The position numbers and the translations under genes were made by a program. Source: Botryotinia globosa (taxonomy: Eukaryota > Ascomycota > Leotiomycetes > Helotiales > Sclerotiniaceae). From it: DNA of 64,000 bases. The notes beneath the pieces were generated by a model that saw nothing but the letters and a program-made list of their open reading frames with translations, ran no database searches and was not told the origin of the DNA. Where the stretch lies: the NCBI GenBank assembly GCA_014898425.1, contig RCSZ01000008.1, positions 2,442,001-2,506,000 of the forward strand, read 5' to 3'. This document shows, one piece after another, positions 1 through 11,249 of the stretch (the first letter of the stretch is position 1; every line of letters starts with the position of its first letter).

Positions 1-649
1 CCGAACTCTCCAAATGCTACGCAGTGATTTGTGTTTTTTGCTTCTAATGCCAACGACTCGAGTTCTTGAAGGTATTTATCCGGAGAATTAGGGGCTTTCG
101 TGAATTGGAGACAGGAACAGGGGTGGACGCCAACGGTTGCGAAGAGTACCCCGGCTATGAGAATCAGCTGTTAGCTTTTGCTACTTCCCATTTTCCACTT
201 CTAGATTTCTAGATTTCTATATTGAAGATGCTTACAATATTCCTTAGATAGCTCAACAGCCTTTCTAGACTCTTCCAAATCGGATCCGGTAACGATAAGT
301 TTCTGACACCCTGCGGTAAGAGCTCGTGAGATAACAGAGGGCAGATCGGTTGGATGACGTTGTGTATCATAGTAGATTCCAGAGTAGACGGGATCGGTAA
401 GATTTATACCTATCTACTGCGAAAAGACTGATCAGCTATTGTGTCCGCGGTCGAATAGATGCTAAAGTCTTGAGCAGGAGAATGTACATCTACATAACGG
501 GGTTTATCTCCTTGCCCAGCTTCGAGGACACCATTGGTAGCTGTAGACATGTTGAATCTGTGGTTGTGAATTTTCAGAAATATTGCAGAGTTTAGTCGCG
601 GTTTTAGAAAAGAGTTCGTGAACCTACAAAGTGGGCGAAGGTGATTCAT
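1..649 (-). CDS. TatD-family metal-dependent deoxyribonuclease, 5' part, runs off the window
   Basis: TatD nucleases are metal-dependent 3'-5' exonucleases with a TIM-barrel fold. Three exons are visible on the minus strand: 649 (or 550) down to 488, 413 down to 236, and 154 to the window edge, with introns 414-487 and 155-235. The translated junctions give the family's opening block (R-Y-V-D-I-G-I-N-L-T-D-P), then a QRHPTDL region, the IVTGSDLEES block, the metal-site region ATVGVHPC and an AFGEFG segment. Two in-frame ATGs exist. The upstream one (649) adds 33 residues rich in Arg, Asn and hydrophobics and lacking acidic residues, like a mitochondrial presequence; the downstream one (550) starts MSTATNG. 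Which start is used cannot be settled here. The C-terminal two thirds lie outside the window. Family assignment is firm; the exon limits are my own reading. Confidence 0.85.
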
Positions 650-1409
650 GGAGTGAAAATGAAGTACTGAATGTTGAGGGGGTGAAGAAGGCTGTGATGA
701 AATTTGCGGGGTGGCAGCCTTGCGCTAAGAAATACTAGCGGGGAACACCTCCCTCATTTTTGTTGACGAACAAGCCATGGCTGGCACGAATGCAAATTAA
801 AGGTGTAAGGCCGAGTTCCTTCTCCATAAACTTGTGCATGCTCATATGTCGTAACGCAGTGTCTATTTGTGGCTTTATGTCATGCCATTTTGCTCTTTGC
901 ATATGTGTCGCTGTTGATACCTTACCCCTTACATCAATGGAAAGAATCACTACTACAGTCACCTTTTCCTTTGGTTCTCACATCGAGTGATACGGGTTCG
1001 CAAGAGAAGGAGGTCTTCAGTCAATTCGCATTGTCATCCACCAACGATCATAGATCACAGGGAGTTTGAGACTAGACATCTTGTGCAAAACAATTTAGCA
1101 TGCTACAAGCAAAGGGTATAGCTAAGAGAAATGCATCTAGCATCTAAACATCCTGAACCTTTTAGGTCATCATTAAACATCCTTCATTCCATTCATATGC
1201 GCATATCATAATATCCATCCCAATTCATATCGAATCTAACCATGCCCAACCTGTACACCTTTCAAATGCAAATATCATGCTCTTGCTCGCTCATTTTCAT
1301 ATGCTCATGCAATCATATCATGTCATGAAAAATAATAAGAAAAACAGTAAAAAAGTCCTCCAAAAAAAAAGAAAACGCCAACCGACTGATATAAATCCAC
1401 CTATAATGA
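650..1409. other. Intergenic region, no gene seen
   Basis: This stretch separates the TatD start from the 3' end of the coiled-coil gene. Short open frames on both strands look like chance. From about 1140 on it is rich in A, T and C with an A-rich run near 1330-1375, as expected of the 3' flank of the minus-strand gene that follows. I see nothing else. Confidence 0.5.
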
Positions 1410-4400
1410 TCATGATAAACTTGAATGTCCTTGCGTGAAAGCCTGCAATCTCAAACCACTCAAGGCAGGACCGTCCTTAGTACTACTGGCGTTGCTTCCA
1501 CCCCTACTCCTCCTTGTCCCAAGTATACGGTGCTCACCAGGAACCTTTCCATTACCGCCGACCAAAGTTTTACTATGAGTTAGATGATCCAGATCATCAC
1601 TCGAATGAACAGCATCGACTAGATCATCAAATTTTCTAGAAGTTCCCGCGATTTTAGCGCCTATAACGGCCAAAGAATCGCGCGTTCGTCTTAATCCATC
1701 AATGTTGTTGTGTGTCAATCGTTCGAGAGTAGTATGAATACCTCTCAGCTCAGTTTCAATCTTTGGAAAAGTATAATCGGAAATTCCGCGGATTCGTGTA
1801 CCGCTATCATGAGCCAATTCGTCGAGTTGTGAGACTGCTTTGTCCAGTTCCTTGGTAAGTCGCTTGTTTCCTTCAAGAACAACGGATTTTACTTGTGCAC
1901 CGGTTTCGAGTACACGATTGTCTATTCGGGCTAGTGCTGCGCCATTAACGCGAACGGCGGTTGTGGTCTGGCCGACTGTTAAATCGAGGTTTAGAATATT
2001 CGAAGATAGGGTGTGGATCGTTGAGGAGTTTATTTCAGCCGATGAAATCAAGTCGTTCTTGATGTTTGAGAGTAGCGAGGCATTGTCGTTTATTTTTGTA
2101 GAGATATGTTCAACGGAGTCACGGATGGATCCAGTGGCGTTGTCACAGTTCTGCAGTTTTTCCAGGGTTTGAGCATTGGACTCTCTTTGGAATGTCTGGA
2201 GGCTCGAGAGGGAATAGCTGATACCAGGAATGTCAGTATGGGTCAATGTATCCACGGTAGTATAAGTATTTAAAACTGTCTCACGGATATTTGAAAGTCT
2301 CGCTGCGTTGCCTTCTACGGCACTAATGGTCTCCTGAGCGGCCTTTGAAAGGGCTTGGTCCACGGCCTCTATTGCTTTTCCAATCTTCGCAATATCTCCA
2401 GAGAGAAGGTACTTCATCTTGTAGTCCAGCTGAGACAAGGCCGATGCATGGTCATTAGCAATTTGAATTATCTGGGGAACGGCCTTCTCGATGGAATCGA
2501 CGGAGGCTTGGTTCTTGGCCGCAGCGGACTCGAGTTCACTGAAATCGATGGCCTGGATATCCTGGCGAATTAGGGGAACTTGTTTATCTAGAAGGAACCT
2601 AATGTCATTGGTACTTGTAGCAACACTTGACTTGATGTTTGTCAACATCTCAGTATTACCTTGAACGTCTCTCCCAGTCTCCTTGATCGCCTCATCAATC
2701 GAAGCTACAAATTTGGATATAGAATCTATTGACATGTTCATTGAAACGTTCTCGGTTGATCTGATGTTAGTAAATGCTTCAGGGAGGGCGGCCAAATTTC
2801 CTGCGGTTTCCACGGAGGTTTTGTATGTTGATTGAACATCTCTGCTCAACGCATCAATAGATGTGTTTGTTGGACCGAGGTCAATGTTTTTGATATCCGA
2901 TTTCAATTCGCTCGTACTGGATGTCAATCTTGAGCCAAGATTCTTCATTTCACTCTCAAGTTCAGTAGCTACATCATTGATTGAAGCAACAAGCGCGGAT
3001 TTGTTGTCGTTGAGGTTGGTTCCGATTGCTGAATGAAGGTTTTGGATGGCAGTAGTGACTGATTCTTCGCTATCTTTGATCTTTGTGTTGACGGAGAGGA
3101 TTCCATCGTAAGCCGAAGCAAGAGATGTTGTATTGTTGTTAAGAAGTTCTCTAATTGCAAGAATTTCACCCAACGTTTTCTCGATGCTGGCATTCTTGAT
3201 TTCCAAGACGTCGGTATGAACAGCTCCGATTGATTGACCGTTGGAATCAGCGACTTTCATGATAGCTTCCAAAGCTTTCAAAACCTCTCCGTCTTGAGAA
3301 CCCGAGCCTGCTGTAGTCGAAGAGGTATCAAGGTTCTTAATTGCCTCCATGATTTCCTCATCTTTGCTTCCGTCCTTGATGGTATCAAGAATGTTCTTTA
3401 AAGCGGCAATGTCTTGAATCATTTCACTCTTCCTGTTGTCAGCTTTGACGGAGTCAACAAATTCCTTCATGATCATGAGTTGTCCAAGGATCTCATCGCT
3501 TCGTTTATCCTGTTCCATTGAAAATTTGACATGCTCGATAGCGCCTAGGATCTCATGGTTGGCGCCGCTCTGCTTAATGTCCCTCAAGACAACATCTTGA
3601 TTATCTAGAGATGTACCGAATCTTTCGAGTTGGGTATGCAAGCCTTGAACGCCTTCACGTCCAGTAGCCGTTCCATTTTCAACGTGCTGGTCGATGGTCT
3701 CTAAGCTGATTGTAATCGTCTTTAGGGTTGTTTCAGTGCCGGAATGGAAAGTAGATAGATCATGAGAAATAGTATCGAGTTTCGTGGAGTGAGATGCCAA
3801 AAGCGTGGCGAGAGAATCATTATAAGAGGCGGACTGAAGATTGTTGAGCAAAGTGGCAATCTCGTCCAGCTTCTTTGTGTCTATGGGCAACACAGTTTGC
3901 CTGTGAATATCCTCAAGAGAGTTGCTTTGAGTTTCAAGTCTTGCATCCAATTCTGCCCGCATATCTGAAAGTCGATTGGCCAAGTCATCAAATTTGGCAA
4001 CTTCGTTGCTTGGGAGTAAGGCCGAAGTTGTCTTCGACACACCATCTTGGATTCCGGCCATTGATTCAGCGAAGCTAGTCATCATTGATGCGATCATTGT
4101 GAGTTTGTCTCTATGAGCATCGAATTGAGATGTGTTCAATGTTTTCACGTGTTGCTCAACTCGATCGAGAGTATCTTTCACAGTTATTGTTGTAGAGGCA
4201 AGAGTATCCAATTTCTCCGAGTTAGAGGTGTGTATAGATTGGTCATTCGCGGAGACATGCTCATTAACGGATTCAAGCACTTCGTTGATCTTGGTGACTT
4301 GCTCGATGATGTTGCTGAGACGAGATGTGTTGGTCGACAACAATTTCGAATCAATGGATGCCAGCTGGCCCTGACCTTCCAATTCCTTTCGAACAGTGAT

Positions 4401-5390
4401 AATGCTTCTTTCGATATCGTCTAACCTCTTTGAATGATGTTCCAGTGATGATGTATTAAGGGAAGAGACGATATCGCGGACTTCTTGGATATTGCGAGCC
4501 AATCCTTTCTCTGTACTTTGGATATTCTTTTGGGAGTCTTCCAATTTTGAGACACTTTTCTTGAGACTTTCCATTCTATCAACCATCTGTGAGTTTTCAT
4601 TCAACATCTCATCGAGCTTACTAGAGTTCGAGGACGATGAATCAAATTCCATAGAGGAAACTTTATTGATGACATTTCGACTGGATTTCCCGAGATCCTC
4701 AACCATTCCAATCAATTTCCGGTGACTGCCATCGATCTTCTTACCCAAATCGCCTTCGACAGACCACAGTCTTTCCCCAAGCATCTTGTTTCGGTCCTGG
4801 AGTTCGTTGGATAATTCACCGAACCTGATGGCAGATCTTAAATCTGCGTTGACAATCTCTCCATCAAGGCTGGTTATTTTCTCTCCAAACTCATCGAATT
4901 TCGTGTCAATACCAGTCAGGCGCTCATCAAGTGACTTTAAGTATTCTAAAATCTTCTTTTGGCCTTCAACGAGAGACTCAATGTCGTCCTCGGTGTCTGG
5001 AACATCGTCAATCAATTGACTGATTGGTTTTAAAGCTGGATCCAAAGTAGCTTTAATGTTTGAGGTACTGAATGATGACTCAAGGTTCAATGTCGTAGCT
5101 TTCAAAGCGTTCAACTTTTCTTGCTGTCGAGAAAGAGCAGCGGTCACGGGATCAATTTGAGAGGCAATGACATTTCTGAAGGCATCACTATTGAGTGCAT
5201 TTAAAACAGCTTCCTCGACAGCTTTCTGGAATGGTTCTTCCGAGCTTGGAGTGTATTCGGTCCAAGAGTTTAACCCGCCGGACGTGGTTGGTCTAGTCGT
5301 ACCGGCCGTTCCAGGTGGTGCGGAAGCGGTGGACGAGGTACGTTTGTTCTTCCATCGGTTAAGAACCGACCGACTACCGTTCAACGACAT
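1410..5390 (-). CDS. Large coiled-coil protein of 1,326 residues, function unknown
   Basis: A single uninterrupted frame of 1,326 codons starts at an ATG at 5390. The first 50 residues are basic and Ser/Thr/Gly/Pro-rich, hence probably disordered. A short conserved-looking stretch (about 50-95: EEPFQKAVEEAVLNALNS) follows, and then roughly 1,150 residues with heptad-like spacing of Leu/Ile and many Ser, Asp, Glu, Lys, Asn. This is the pattern of a long rod of coiled coils in repeated segments of about 40-60 residues (LDxIxxxL, SxLxxI). The tail is again basic and Ser/Gly-rich. There is no signal peptide and no ATPase motif, so it is not an SMC protein despite superficial likeness. I do not recognise the family; a structural or scaffold role is inference. 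No intron is seen, unusual for this length among its neighbours. Confidence 0.75.
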   Translation of the reverse strand: MSLNGSRSVLNRWKNKRTSSTASAPPGTAGTTRPTTSGGLNSWTEYTPSSEEPFQKAVEEAVLNALNSDAFRNVIASQIDPVTAALSRQQEKLNALKATTLNLESSFSTSNIKATLDPALKPISQLIDDVPDTEDDIESLVEGQKKILEYLKSLDERLTGIDTKFDEFGEKITSLDGEIVNADLRSAIRFGELSNELQDRNKMLGERLWSVEGDLGKKIDGSHRKLIGMVEDLGKSSRNVINKVSSMEFDSSSSNSSKLDEMLNENSQMVDRMESLKKSVSKLEDSQKNIQSTEKGLARNIQEVRDIVSSLNTSSLEHHSKRLDDIERSIITVRKELEGQGQLASIDSKLLSTNTSRLSNIIEQVTKINEVLESVNEHVSANDQSIHTSNSEKLDTLASTTITVKDTLDRVEQHVKTLNTSQFDAHRDKLTMIASMMTSFAESMAGIQDGVSKTTSALLPSNEVAKFDDLANRLSDMRAELDARLETQSNSLEDIHRQTVLPIDTKKLDEIATLLNNLQSASYNDSLATLLASHSTKLDTISHDLSTFHSGTETTLKTITISLETIDQHVENGTATGREGVQGLHTQLERFGTSLDNQDVVLRDIKQSGANHEILGAIEHVKFSMEQDKRSDEILGQLMIMKEFVDSVKADNRKSEMIQDIAALKNILDTIKDGSKDEEIMEAIKNLDTSSTTAGSGSQDGEVLKALEAIMKVADSNGQSIGAVHTDVLEIKNASIEKTLGEILAIRELLNNNTTSLASAYDGILSVNTKIKDSEESVTTAIQNLHSAIGTNLNDNKSALVASINDVATELESEMKNLGSRLTSSTSELKSDIKNIDLGPTNTSIDALSRDVQSTYKTSVETAGNLAALPEAFTNIRSTENVSMNMSIDSISKFVASIDEAIKETGRDVQGNTEMLTNIKSSVATSTNDIRFLLDKQVPLIRQDIQAIDFSELESAAAKNQASVDSIEKAVPQIIQIANDHASALSQLDYKMKYLLSGDIAKIGKAIEAVDQALSKAAQETISAVEGNAARLSNIRETVLNTYTTVDTLTHTDIPGISYSLSSLQTFQRESNAQTLEKLQNCDNATGSIRDSVEHISTKINDNASLLSNIKNDLISSAEINSSTIHTLSSNILNLDLTVGQTTTAVRVNGAALARIDNRVLETGAQVKSVVLEGNKRLTKELDKAVSQLDELAHDSGTRIRGISDYTFPKIETELRGIHTTLERLTHNNIDGLRRTRDSLAVIGAKIAGTSRKFDDLVDAVHSSDDLDHLTHSKTLVGGNGKVPGEHRILGTRRSRGGSNASSTKDGPALSGLRLQAFTQGHSSLS

Positions 5391-5730
5391 ATTGAGCGTC
5401 GAAGGTGTTTTGGGTTTGGATTAATCGAAGAGTAAATTGATGTTGATCGCGAGAGAGGTGTTTGCTTGCTTGGTTGATTGATTGTTGATGATGATTTTTA
5501 CGTTTGGTGGATTTTGATGTTGGAATTGTATGATTATCGACCGATTTTCTGGCTTGGTGTGATGGTCATGATGTTGGAAAGGTTTCCATGAGGATGAAGG
5601 AGGTGAAGATAATGAGAGAATGTATAAGGAAAATGAAGGGGGTTGGTGAAATGGATATCAATAAAAGGACAATTTCGATAAGAAGAATGGATGAGCCGTA
5701 TACGAAATATTAATGAAATGAAATAATCAA

Positions 5731-5741
5731 TGCTCTGTCTC

Positions 5742-5772
<31 letters not shown>

Positions 5773-5785
5773 TTTTCTCTTCCTT
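5731..5785. repeat. CT/GTCT-rich simple repeat in the coiled-coil gene's upstream region
   Basis: A run of CTCT and CTGT units interrupted only by TTTTTCTCTTCC lies about 340 bp upstream of the coiled-coil gene's start. Pyrimidine-rich tracts are common in fungal promoters. On the gene's own strand it reads as a GA/GACA tract. Confidence 0.7.
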
Positions 5786-5983
5786 CGTCTCCTCTATCTA
5801 ATACATGTACATGTTTATGCTGCCATGCAAGCAAAGACCATGTGGCGCTGGGGAGTGGAGTTCGAGGTAAGACGTGTCCGATTGAATTTGGTTAGCATAT
5901 CCCGTGATAATCCGTTGAAAGTTGAAACTCATCTCTTTTTACGATATAAAGAATAATTCGTTGTCATTCATGCCTAAAAGTAA

Positions 5984-6301
5984 CTAAAACAACACACAAA
6001 CGATACAAATGATACTATTCGCCTCCGACTGGTACCTTGATTGCCCTGCTTGCCGTCGTGTTATTGGATCTGTGGATTTGGATTCGAAGAATTCCCTGGT
6101 ACTGCGGCCCCATCCATTATCCACTTGGAAGTAGCTAGCCAAATACCAGCCAAAGTAACCAACCAATCCACTAAGACCCATTGAACCCATCAAAGCAAGA
6201 CACAACATCCAATTAACAACTTGAGTTTGGGAAGAAATGAGCGCGAGAAACGAGTTGAACTTATTGGTGAGCCAGAAATCTCGATCAAAGACCAACGGCA
6301 T
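5984..6301 (-). CDS. Possible small membrane protein (105 residues), weak call
   Basis: The frame from the ATG at 6301 encodes 105 residues. It has a hydrophobic central segment (residues about 28-58, containing WMLCLALMGSMGLSGLVGYF) followed by a polar, Arg/Ser/Glu-containing stretch (GWGRSTREFFESKSTDP). The composition is more protein-like than that of surrounding random frames. The same frame stays open upstream through the 9-bp minisatellite, where it would read Cys-Pro-Ser-Cys-Ser-Ser repeats, so a longer 197-residue form starting at 6577 is possible but unlikely. No homologue is recognised. It may not be a gene at all. Confidence 0.35.
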   Translation of the reverse strand: MPLVFDRDFWLTNKFNSFLALISSQTQVVNWMLCLALMGSMGLSGLVGYFGWYLASYFQVDNGWGRSTREFFESKSTDPITRRQAGQSRYQSEANSIICIVCVLF

Positions 6302-6303
6302 AC

Positions 6304-6392
6304 AGGGGCGCGAGGGGCACGAAGGGCACGAAGGGCACGAAGAGCACGAAGAGCACGAAGAGCACGAAGAGCACGAAGGGCAAGAAGCGTAA
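6304..6392. repeat. 9-bp minisatellite, units GAAGGGCAC / GAAGAGCAC
   Basis: About nine tandem 9-bp units with G/A variation at one position. The length keeps all three frames open, which produces spurious Gly-Ala-Arg-Arg and Cys-Pro-Ser-rich translations on the two strands. Confidence 0.85.
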
Positions 6393-6780
6393 GAAGGGCA
6401 AAGAGAGGTAGGCAAAGGGTATCTCGGATATCGGTTTATGTGGGTGGTTACCCGTACATATACATGAACACTGTCTGTACATGTTGATGCATTGCCTTGC
6501 ATTTCCAGAATTTTGCCGATGTATGACTCCGTACTGTTACTCCATACCGTCCAGTCTGTACTCCATAAAAATGCCATGGTCACAAGTTGATATCATCATA
6601 TCATTCAGATCCCATCTTTCGGGATGAAAATGTCTAGGAACGTCGAGTGTATACCTAGGTAGAGTTTCAACGAGAATTTGGCCAAGTTCCTCCAAAATAC
6701 TCAATTGCTTATCATCTAATTTCAGCATTCCATTTGACTTCGGACGGCTTGTACGTAGTAGGTATGTAGTAAGGTTAAAC

Positions 6781-6819
6781 GCTCGTCGCTCGTCGCTCGT
6801 CGCTCGTCGCTCGTCGCTC
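6781..6819. repeat. 7-bp tandem repeat (CGTCGCT)n
   Basis: Between five and six tandem copies of a 7-bp unit in an intergenic region, followed by two copies of TCAGGAC. No gene overlaps it. Confidence 0.8.
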
Positions 6820-6899
6820 ACGGTCAGGACTCAGGACTCAGTACCCTTGACATTACTAGTACACCGCTCCTCTTACTCTACCTATGCCTATCGATATAT

Positions 6900-9441
6900 T
6901 CCCCTCACATTTCCAGCCTCATCTTTTCATTCGTTTGTAGTTGATTGATTTCCTCAAGCATTTCTCATAACCTATCATACGCTTTCAATATTGCATACCT
7001 ACCCAGGTAGATACCTAGTAGTTCTCAATTCTTATAAACAAGGCGTCAAGGCGACAAAGGCGAAGATTGCACGTCAGGATCGACTGATCTTTTTCCCTGA
7101 ACCCCAAGAAGTTCTGAAACATTCACGATTTAGAACCCTGAAGACCATCCATCCACTTGTCGATTTTTGATTCGAGTAACAAACAAGTTTATGGATTTTA
7201 TGAATCATTCTTATCTGTTCGACTTAGTGTAGACTCCTCTCGCTCCTCTAGTTCATGTATCTAGAAAATTTTATCGCCTATCGTCTGTGCTTATTAGTCC
7301 TTACCCCAGTTCTCAAAAGAGTTCGCAGTTAATAAGACTCGAAGAATTTTAAAAGTTGTGACTTACTATGCCCTTGTTGTTACTCGATTGAGCTGGCAAC
7401 CTTAGTTTTTGTATGGAACGGCTGTGGCGGAAGAGCAACAAACTTCCATCAAGATTTCATTCAACGGATGGGCCAACACACAAGATTGTAACCGCCTTGA
7501 GTTTTTAAATATTGGTATCTATGTAACCTTGAGTTTATTTTTCTCAGAAATGAAGCATTAACCGGGTGAGATCCGCAGCGACAAATGCTGTCGGCCCACA
7601 CCTGATTTTGGAATTGATATATCAGCTGGTTTGAAGACAAACGTTGTTGCTAGCTCGTCGTTAATGCATTTATGGTTCTGAGCGAATAAAGAATGGGGGT
7701 GCCGATGCTAATGCTGAAGATTTACAATCACATTAGGTAGAGACTGGTACTTCCGCATTCCGGCCACTGAGGCTGCCATAAGTCAATAGACCTGTTATTT
7801 TCTGGTCGCTATAAGGACAGTCGACTTATAATAATCATTTGGTTACATTTTCCTTTCAAGCCCCCCTTATTTGTATGATCAAAAAAGTCTTGTCTCGCTA
7901 GAGAAACATCGGAAGTTTTTCTACCCCATTCTCTTATGTGGTGACCATCGAACGGTCTGAGTGCTTCATTGATTGCATGAGACGATGTGGGTACGTTATC
8001 TGCTGCATTTTCTTCCTGTTATCCACTATCGTCGAATGATCAAGGTTGCAGCATAGAGCGGCTTTAAGTCTACGTACATGCGCACAGTTCATGTTCTATT
8101 CATCAGAAAAGCTCATTAAGAATTCCACAGCCTTACGAATGCTTTCGAATTAGACACGGAATCAAATCTCGTCGTCTACTCCGTACTTGAGACCGCGATA
8201 GAACTCACTCGCCGGATATTCGAGGCGCTAGTTTGAAATTCCATTTCCCCAGGTTTATGAGTTGGTCAGGAACTACGCCAAATTGCGACCACTCACACCA
8301 AGGACCCATTTAACGAAGATGATGACTCCTGAATAGCTGGTCTGCCGACACTTATTGTGGTAGAACGAACCAAGTGACGCTTCGCTGAGGGTGATTGCCG
8401 CTGTAAAATGTGTCAGCCCACATCACTGCGATTGCTCGCATAGTATGATGGTATGCACATAGCCGCAAAGCTGTCTAGATAGCGCCAGGTTACTTCTTAT
8501 TTGTTATCCGGATGTCTGACGTCTAGACGAACATTGAGAGTTGCTAGGCGAGAACAGAACTCTGTGCCTCGTATTGACCATCAACTAACTATATTATGTT
8601 TGCGGCCTATCCAATCTCATATAAGGTTACTCACCTCATGCGTAAACGATTTTGACAATTCAAAGTCAGTGATCATTGCAGGATGGAACCTAGTTGGTAT
8701 GTCAAAAATCTATCATCAGAAGAATTTAGGTGGCCTCGGAAGATTGATTCCATTCGATATCTTCGCGTTCGACATTCTCGCAATTCATGTTGGAATAGAA
8801 CAGAATCATTCTTTCACTCCGTTGCATGAAAAGGGTACAATTTGGGTTGTATCAAATATGCGATTCACACACCCAGAACTTGTGAAGGTGAGAAGCAAGG
8901 CAACGTGAAACATAAGATTAGTCTTCGCCCTTCTGCAGAATCTTCATTGTCCTACTTTCCTTCAGCAATGTGGCCCAGATGATCGTGTTTCCTGCATTTC
9001 CTGACCCTCAACTTTGCGATGCGAGGATGCGTAGCTATCATAAATACATTCTAGTGCAGTCAGCTCTGTCCTCACGATTCACTTCAATAATCTCACTCCA
9101 TGGAATATTTGATACGTCGCTTATTTCGACGCTTCTCGTATATATTTGACAACAATTCTTCAACGCAGTCACAGGTCCTCCCTCACTCACTCGTTTGCAG
9201 AGCATGGTAAATTTATCAATTCAAAGTTACTAAATTTCAGTGCCCCCTAAATTAAATCAACCTGACTGGGTATCCGTGTAGACATGCTTTTCGATCAATG
9301 TCAATGATCTGCTCCCCCCCTCCCCCCTCCCCCCCCCAAAAAGCAACCAACATCCCAAACGCCCCAGACAACTCCTATGCTCTACCAACGCCGAAGATAT
9401 AGGAAAAGTTAATGACTCCTTATCTCATCGCGCCGCAAAGC
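6900..9441. other. Long intergenic region without a recognisable gene
   Basis: About 2.5 kb at intermediate GC. The only longer frame (8501-8908, plus, 135 codons) has no signal, motif or neighbourhood that supports it. Polypyrimidine runs of C and T lie near 9310-9350. I cannot exclude a decayed gene or a long non-coding transcript here. Confidence 0.4.
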
Positions 9442-11249
9442 CTATGGAAGTATTTTGGATTTACTTTCTTTCTCCATGCCCTCCCCTACGTCATTATCTC
9501 TACCTCTCATTCTTTTTCGCAATTTAATCCATAAACTCGAATGTGCCAGAGCCATTGAAATCAACATTACAGCAGCCCAAATGAAAGAAAAGAATCTCAT
9601 TGCTGTCAAATACCCTTCCGGAATACGAAGAAGTGTAGGAGAAGAGAGACGATACATCTCGAGGATTTCCGTTGAATCTAATTCATTTCCATCTTTGTCT
9701 AAAGCAATGGCTTGATAGAAAGCAGAAGAATTGGATGGCCGCACTCCGGTTTCGAATCCAGTCTTAGGCGTGGTGAGAAGATGATGCATAGTGGTCGGAG
9801 AACTTCCTCCGTACTGTAGACATTTGTTAGTCCCAAAGGATGGAGGTCATACAAAAGCAAGGTACTTACTAAAGCCCAGGATTCAACCTCGGTAGCTCCA
9901 TTCCAGCTGATATATAAAATTTGCCCAACTTCAACCATGACTGGCTTCCATGAGGGCTGGGCAACCCAGTCAAATTTATATACGCGGTACAAATCCGTGC
10001 CTCTACCAGAGGCGACATACCAGGGCCTGGTCTGAACTTCCATGGCGACTTCACCCGTCTCTGTGAACTCAGCAAAACTAGGAACAACTCCATATCCAAC
10101 CAAGAAATTCCCATTATCCAATGCGTGAATGCCACCCTCAGCCCATGCCTGTACACTTTTTGGATGATAAAACTGATGTACAAGCTTCACCGTCATGTTG
10201 TGATAATTAAGCTTGATCTTCATACCCCGAGAACAATCCGTTGTGCAGTTGGGCGTCGGCGAGTTCATGTACATGTTGTGGTTATCAAAAAATGTAATTT
10301 CTGTCAGGTCATCATTGACGAATCGTGCATGGTGTTGGAATGCAAAGTTTGTGGCGTTTCCGGCGCTCAAATCCGTAAAATCATTGTTGTGTCCACCAAC
10401 CTGCCATATTTTACTTCCATCGGTTCCATTGATATATGCTATCATTCTTAAATGACGACTCGAAATCAAGTAATTCCCTTCTCGGGTTTTCTGTAGACTG
10501 TTCATGTGAAACCAATCCCATCCCCAATCCTCGTTGACATAGGCTGTGAAGGATTCGTTTAAGCCGAAGTGATCAAGTGCGTTCCAGGTATGTCGTACCC
10601 ACCCCGTCTCGATATCAACCTCTTGAAATGACCCTGTCAAGACCTTCCCACCATTGGGGCCGCCTACTGGTCTACAATCGGCAATAGTAGTATGGTAGTT
10701 ATTCATCATCGCCCCTCCATCTTCCGTCAATTGGAACTCATGACCATCCGCACCTCCAGCTAATGAATTCACACTGATGTTGTAGACTTTGTCATACGAG
10801 CTATTCAGCATTACCCCTCCACCAGAACCATGGCCTTGAAAGTCGATACCAGACCAAAAGGTTAAATACGGCTTTCCGTTGTAGAATTGTAATTTGGTAT
10901 CTGAACCACCATGCCATGTATGATCCGCGTAAACTAGACTTAAATCTTTGCTAGAAAATATCATTGGTGACGTCTCTTCTCCGTCTAATGTAGGCGACAT
11001 GAAAATATGAGAATGGTTGCTGATAGCACTCTCGTTCCATTTATTGACGAGAAAGAGGGGTGATGTCAAATCGGATGAATGATAATGCTGTTTTGGCCAA
11101 TCACCATATCCTCCAATATTAAAGGTATCATAGTTTTTACTTGTGATCAAACCAGCATCTGCTCGAACTTGATAATGAGAGGTATTGCTTAGAAGAAATA
11201 ATAATGTCGTTGCACTGATAGCGATGTTGAATCCCATGAAAGAATACAT
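9442..11249 (-). CDS. Arylsulfotransferase-family protein (Arylsulfotran_2), secreted or membrane-anchored
   Basis: The family resembles bacterial arylsulfate sulfotransferases, which fold as beta-propellers; the substrate of fungal members is unknown to me. Two exons: 11249-9870 and 9813-9442, with intron 9814-9869 (GTAAGTACC...CTACAG). Splicing joins ESWAL to YGGSSPTT and gives 583 residues, a normal length. I place the start at the ATG at 11249, because MYSFMGFNIAISATTLLFLL makes a good signal peptide or anchor; the open frame continues to 11525 but without protein-like sequence. Family landmarks are GADGHEFQLTEDG, NEDWGWDWFHMNS and FAFQHHARF, with many N-glycosylation sequons. A second hydrophobic helix (RFFSFIWAAVMLISMALAH) near residue 535 followed by Lys/Arg suggests a C-terminal membrane anchor with a short cytosolic tail. 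The gene runs convergently towards the empty 7-9 kb region. Confidence 0.85.

Noticed and set aside
6221..6487. Plus-strand Arg/Ala-rich frame
   Set aside because: Translation of the 9-bp minisatellite; no support outside it.
8501..8908. 135-codon plus frame
   Set aside because: No motif, signal or context; composition looks random.
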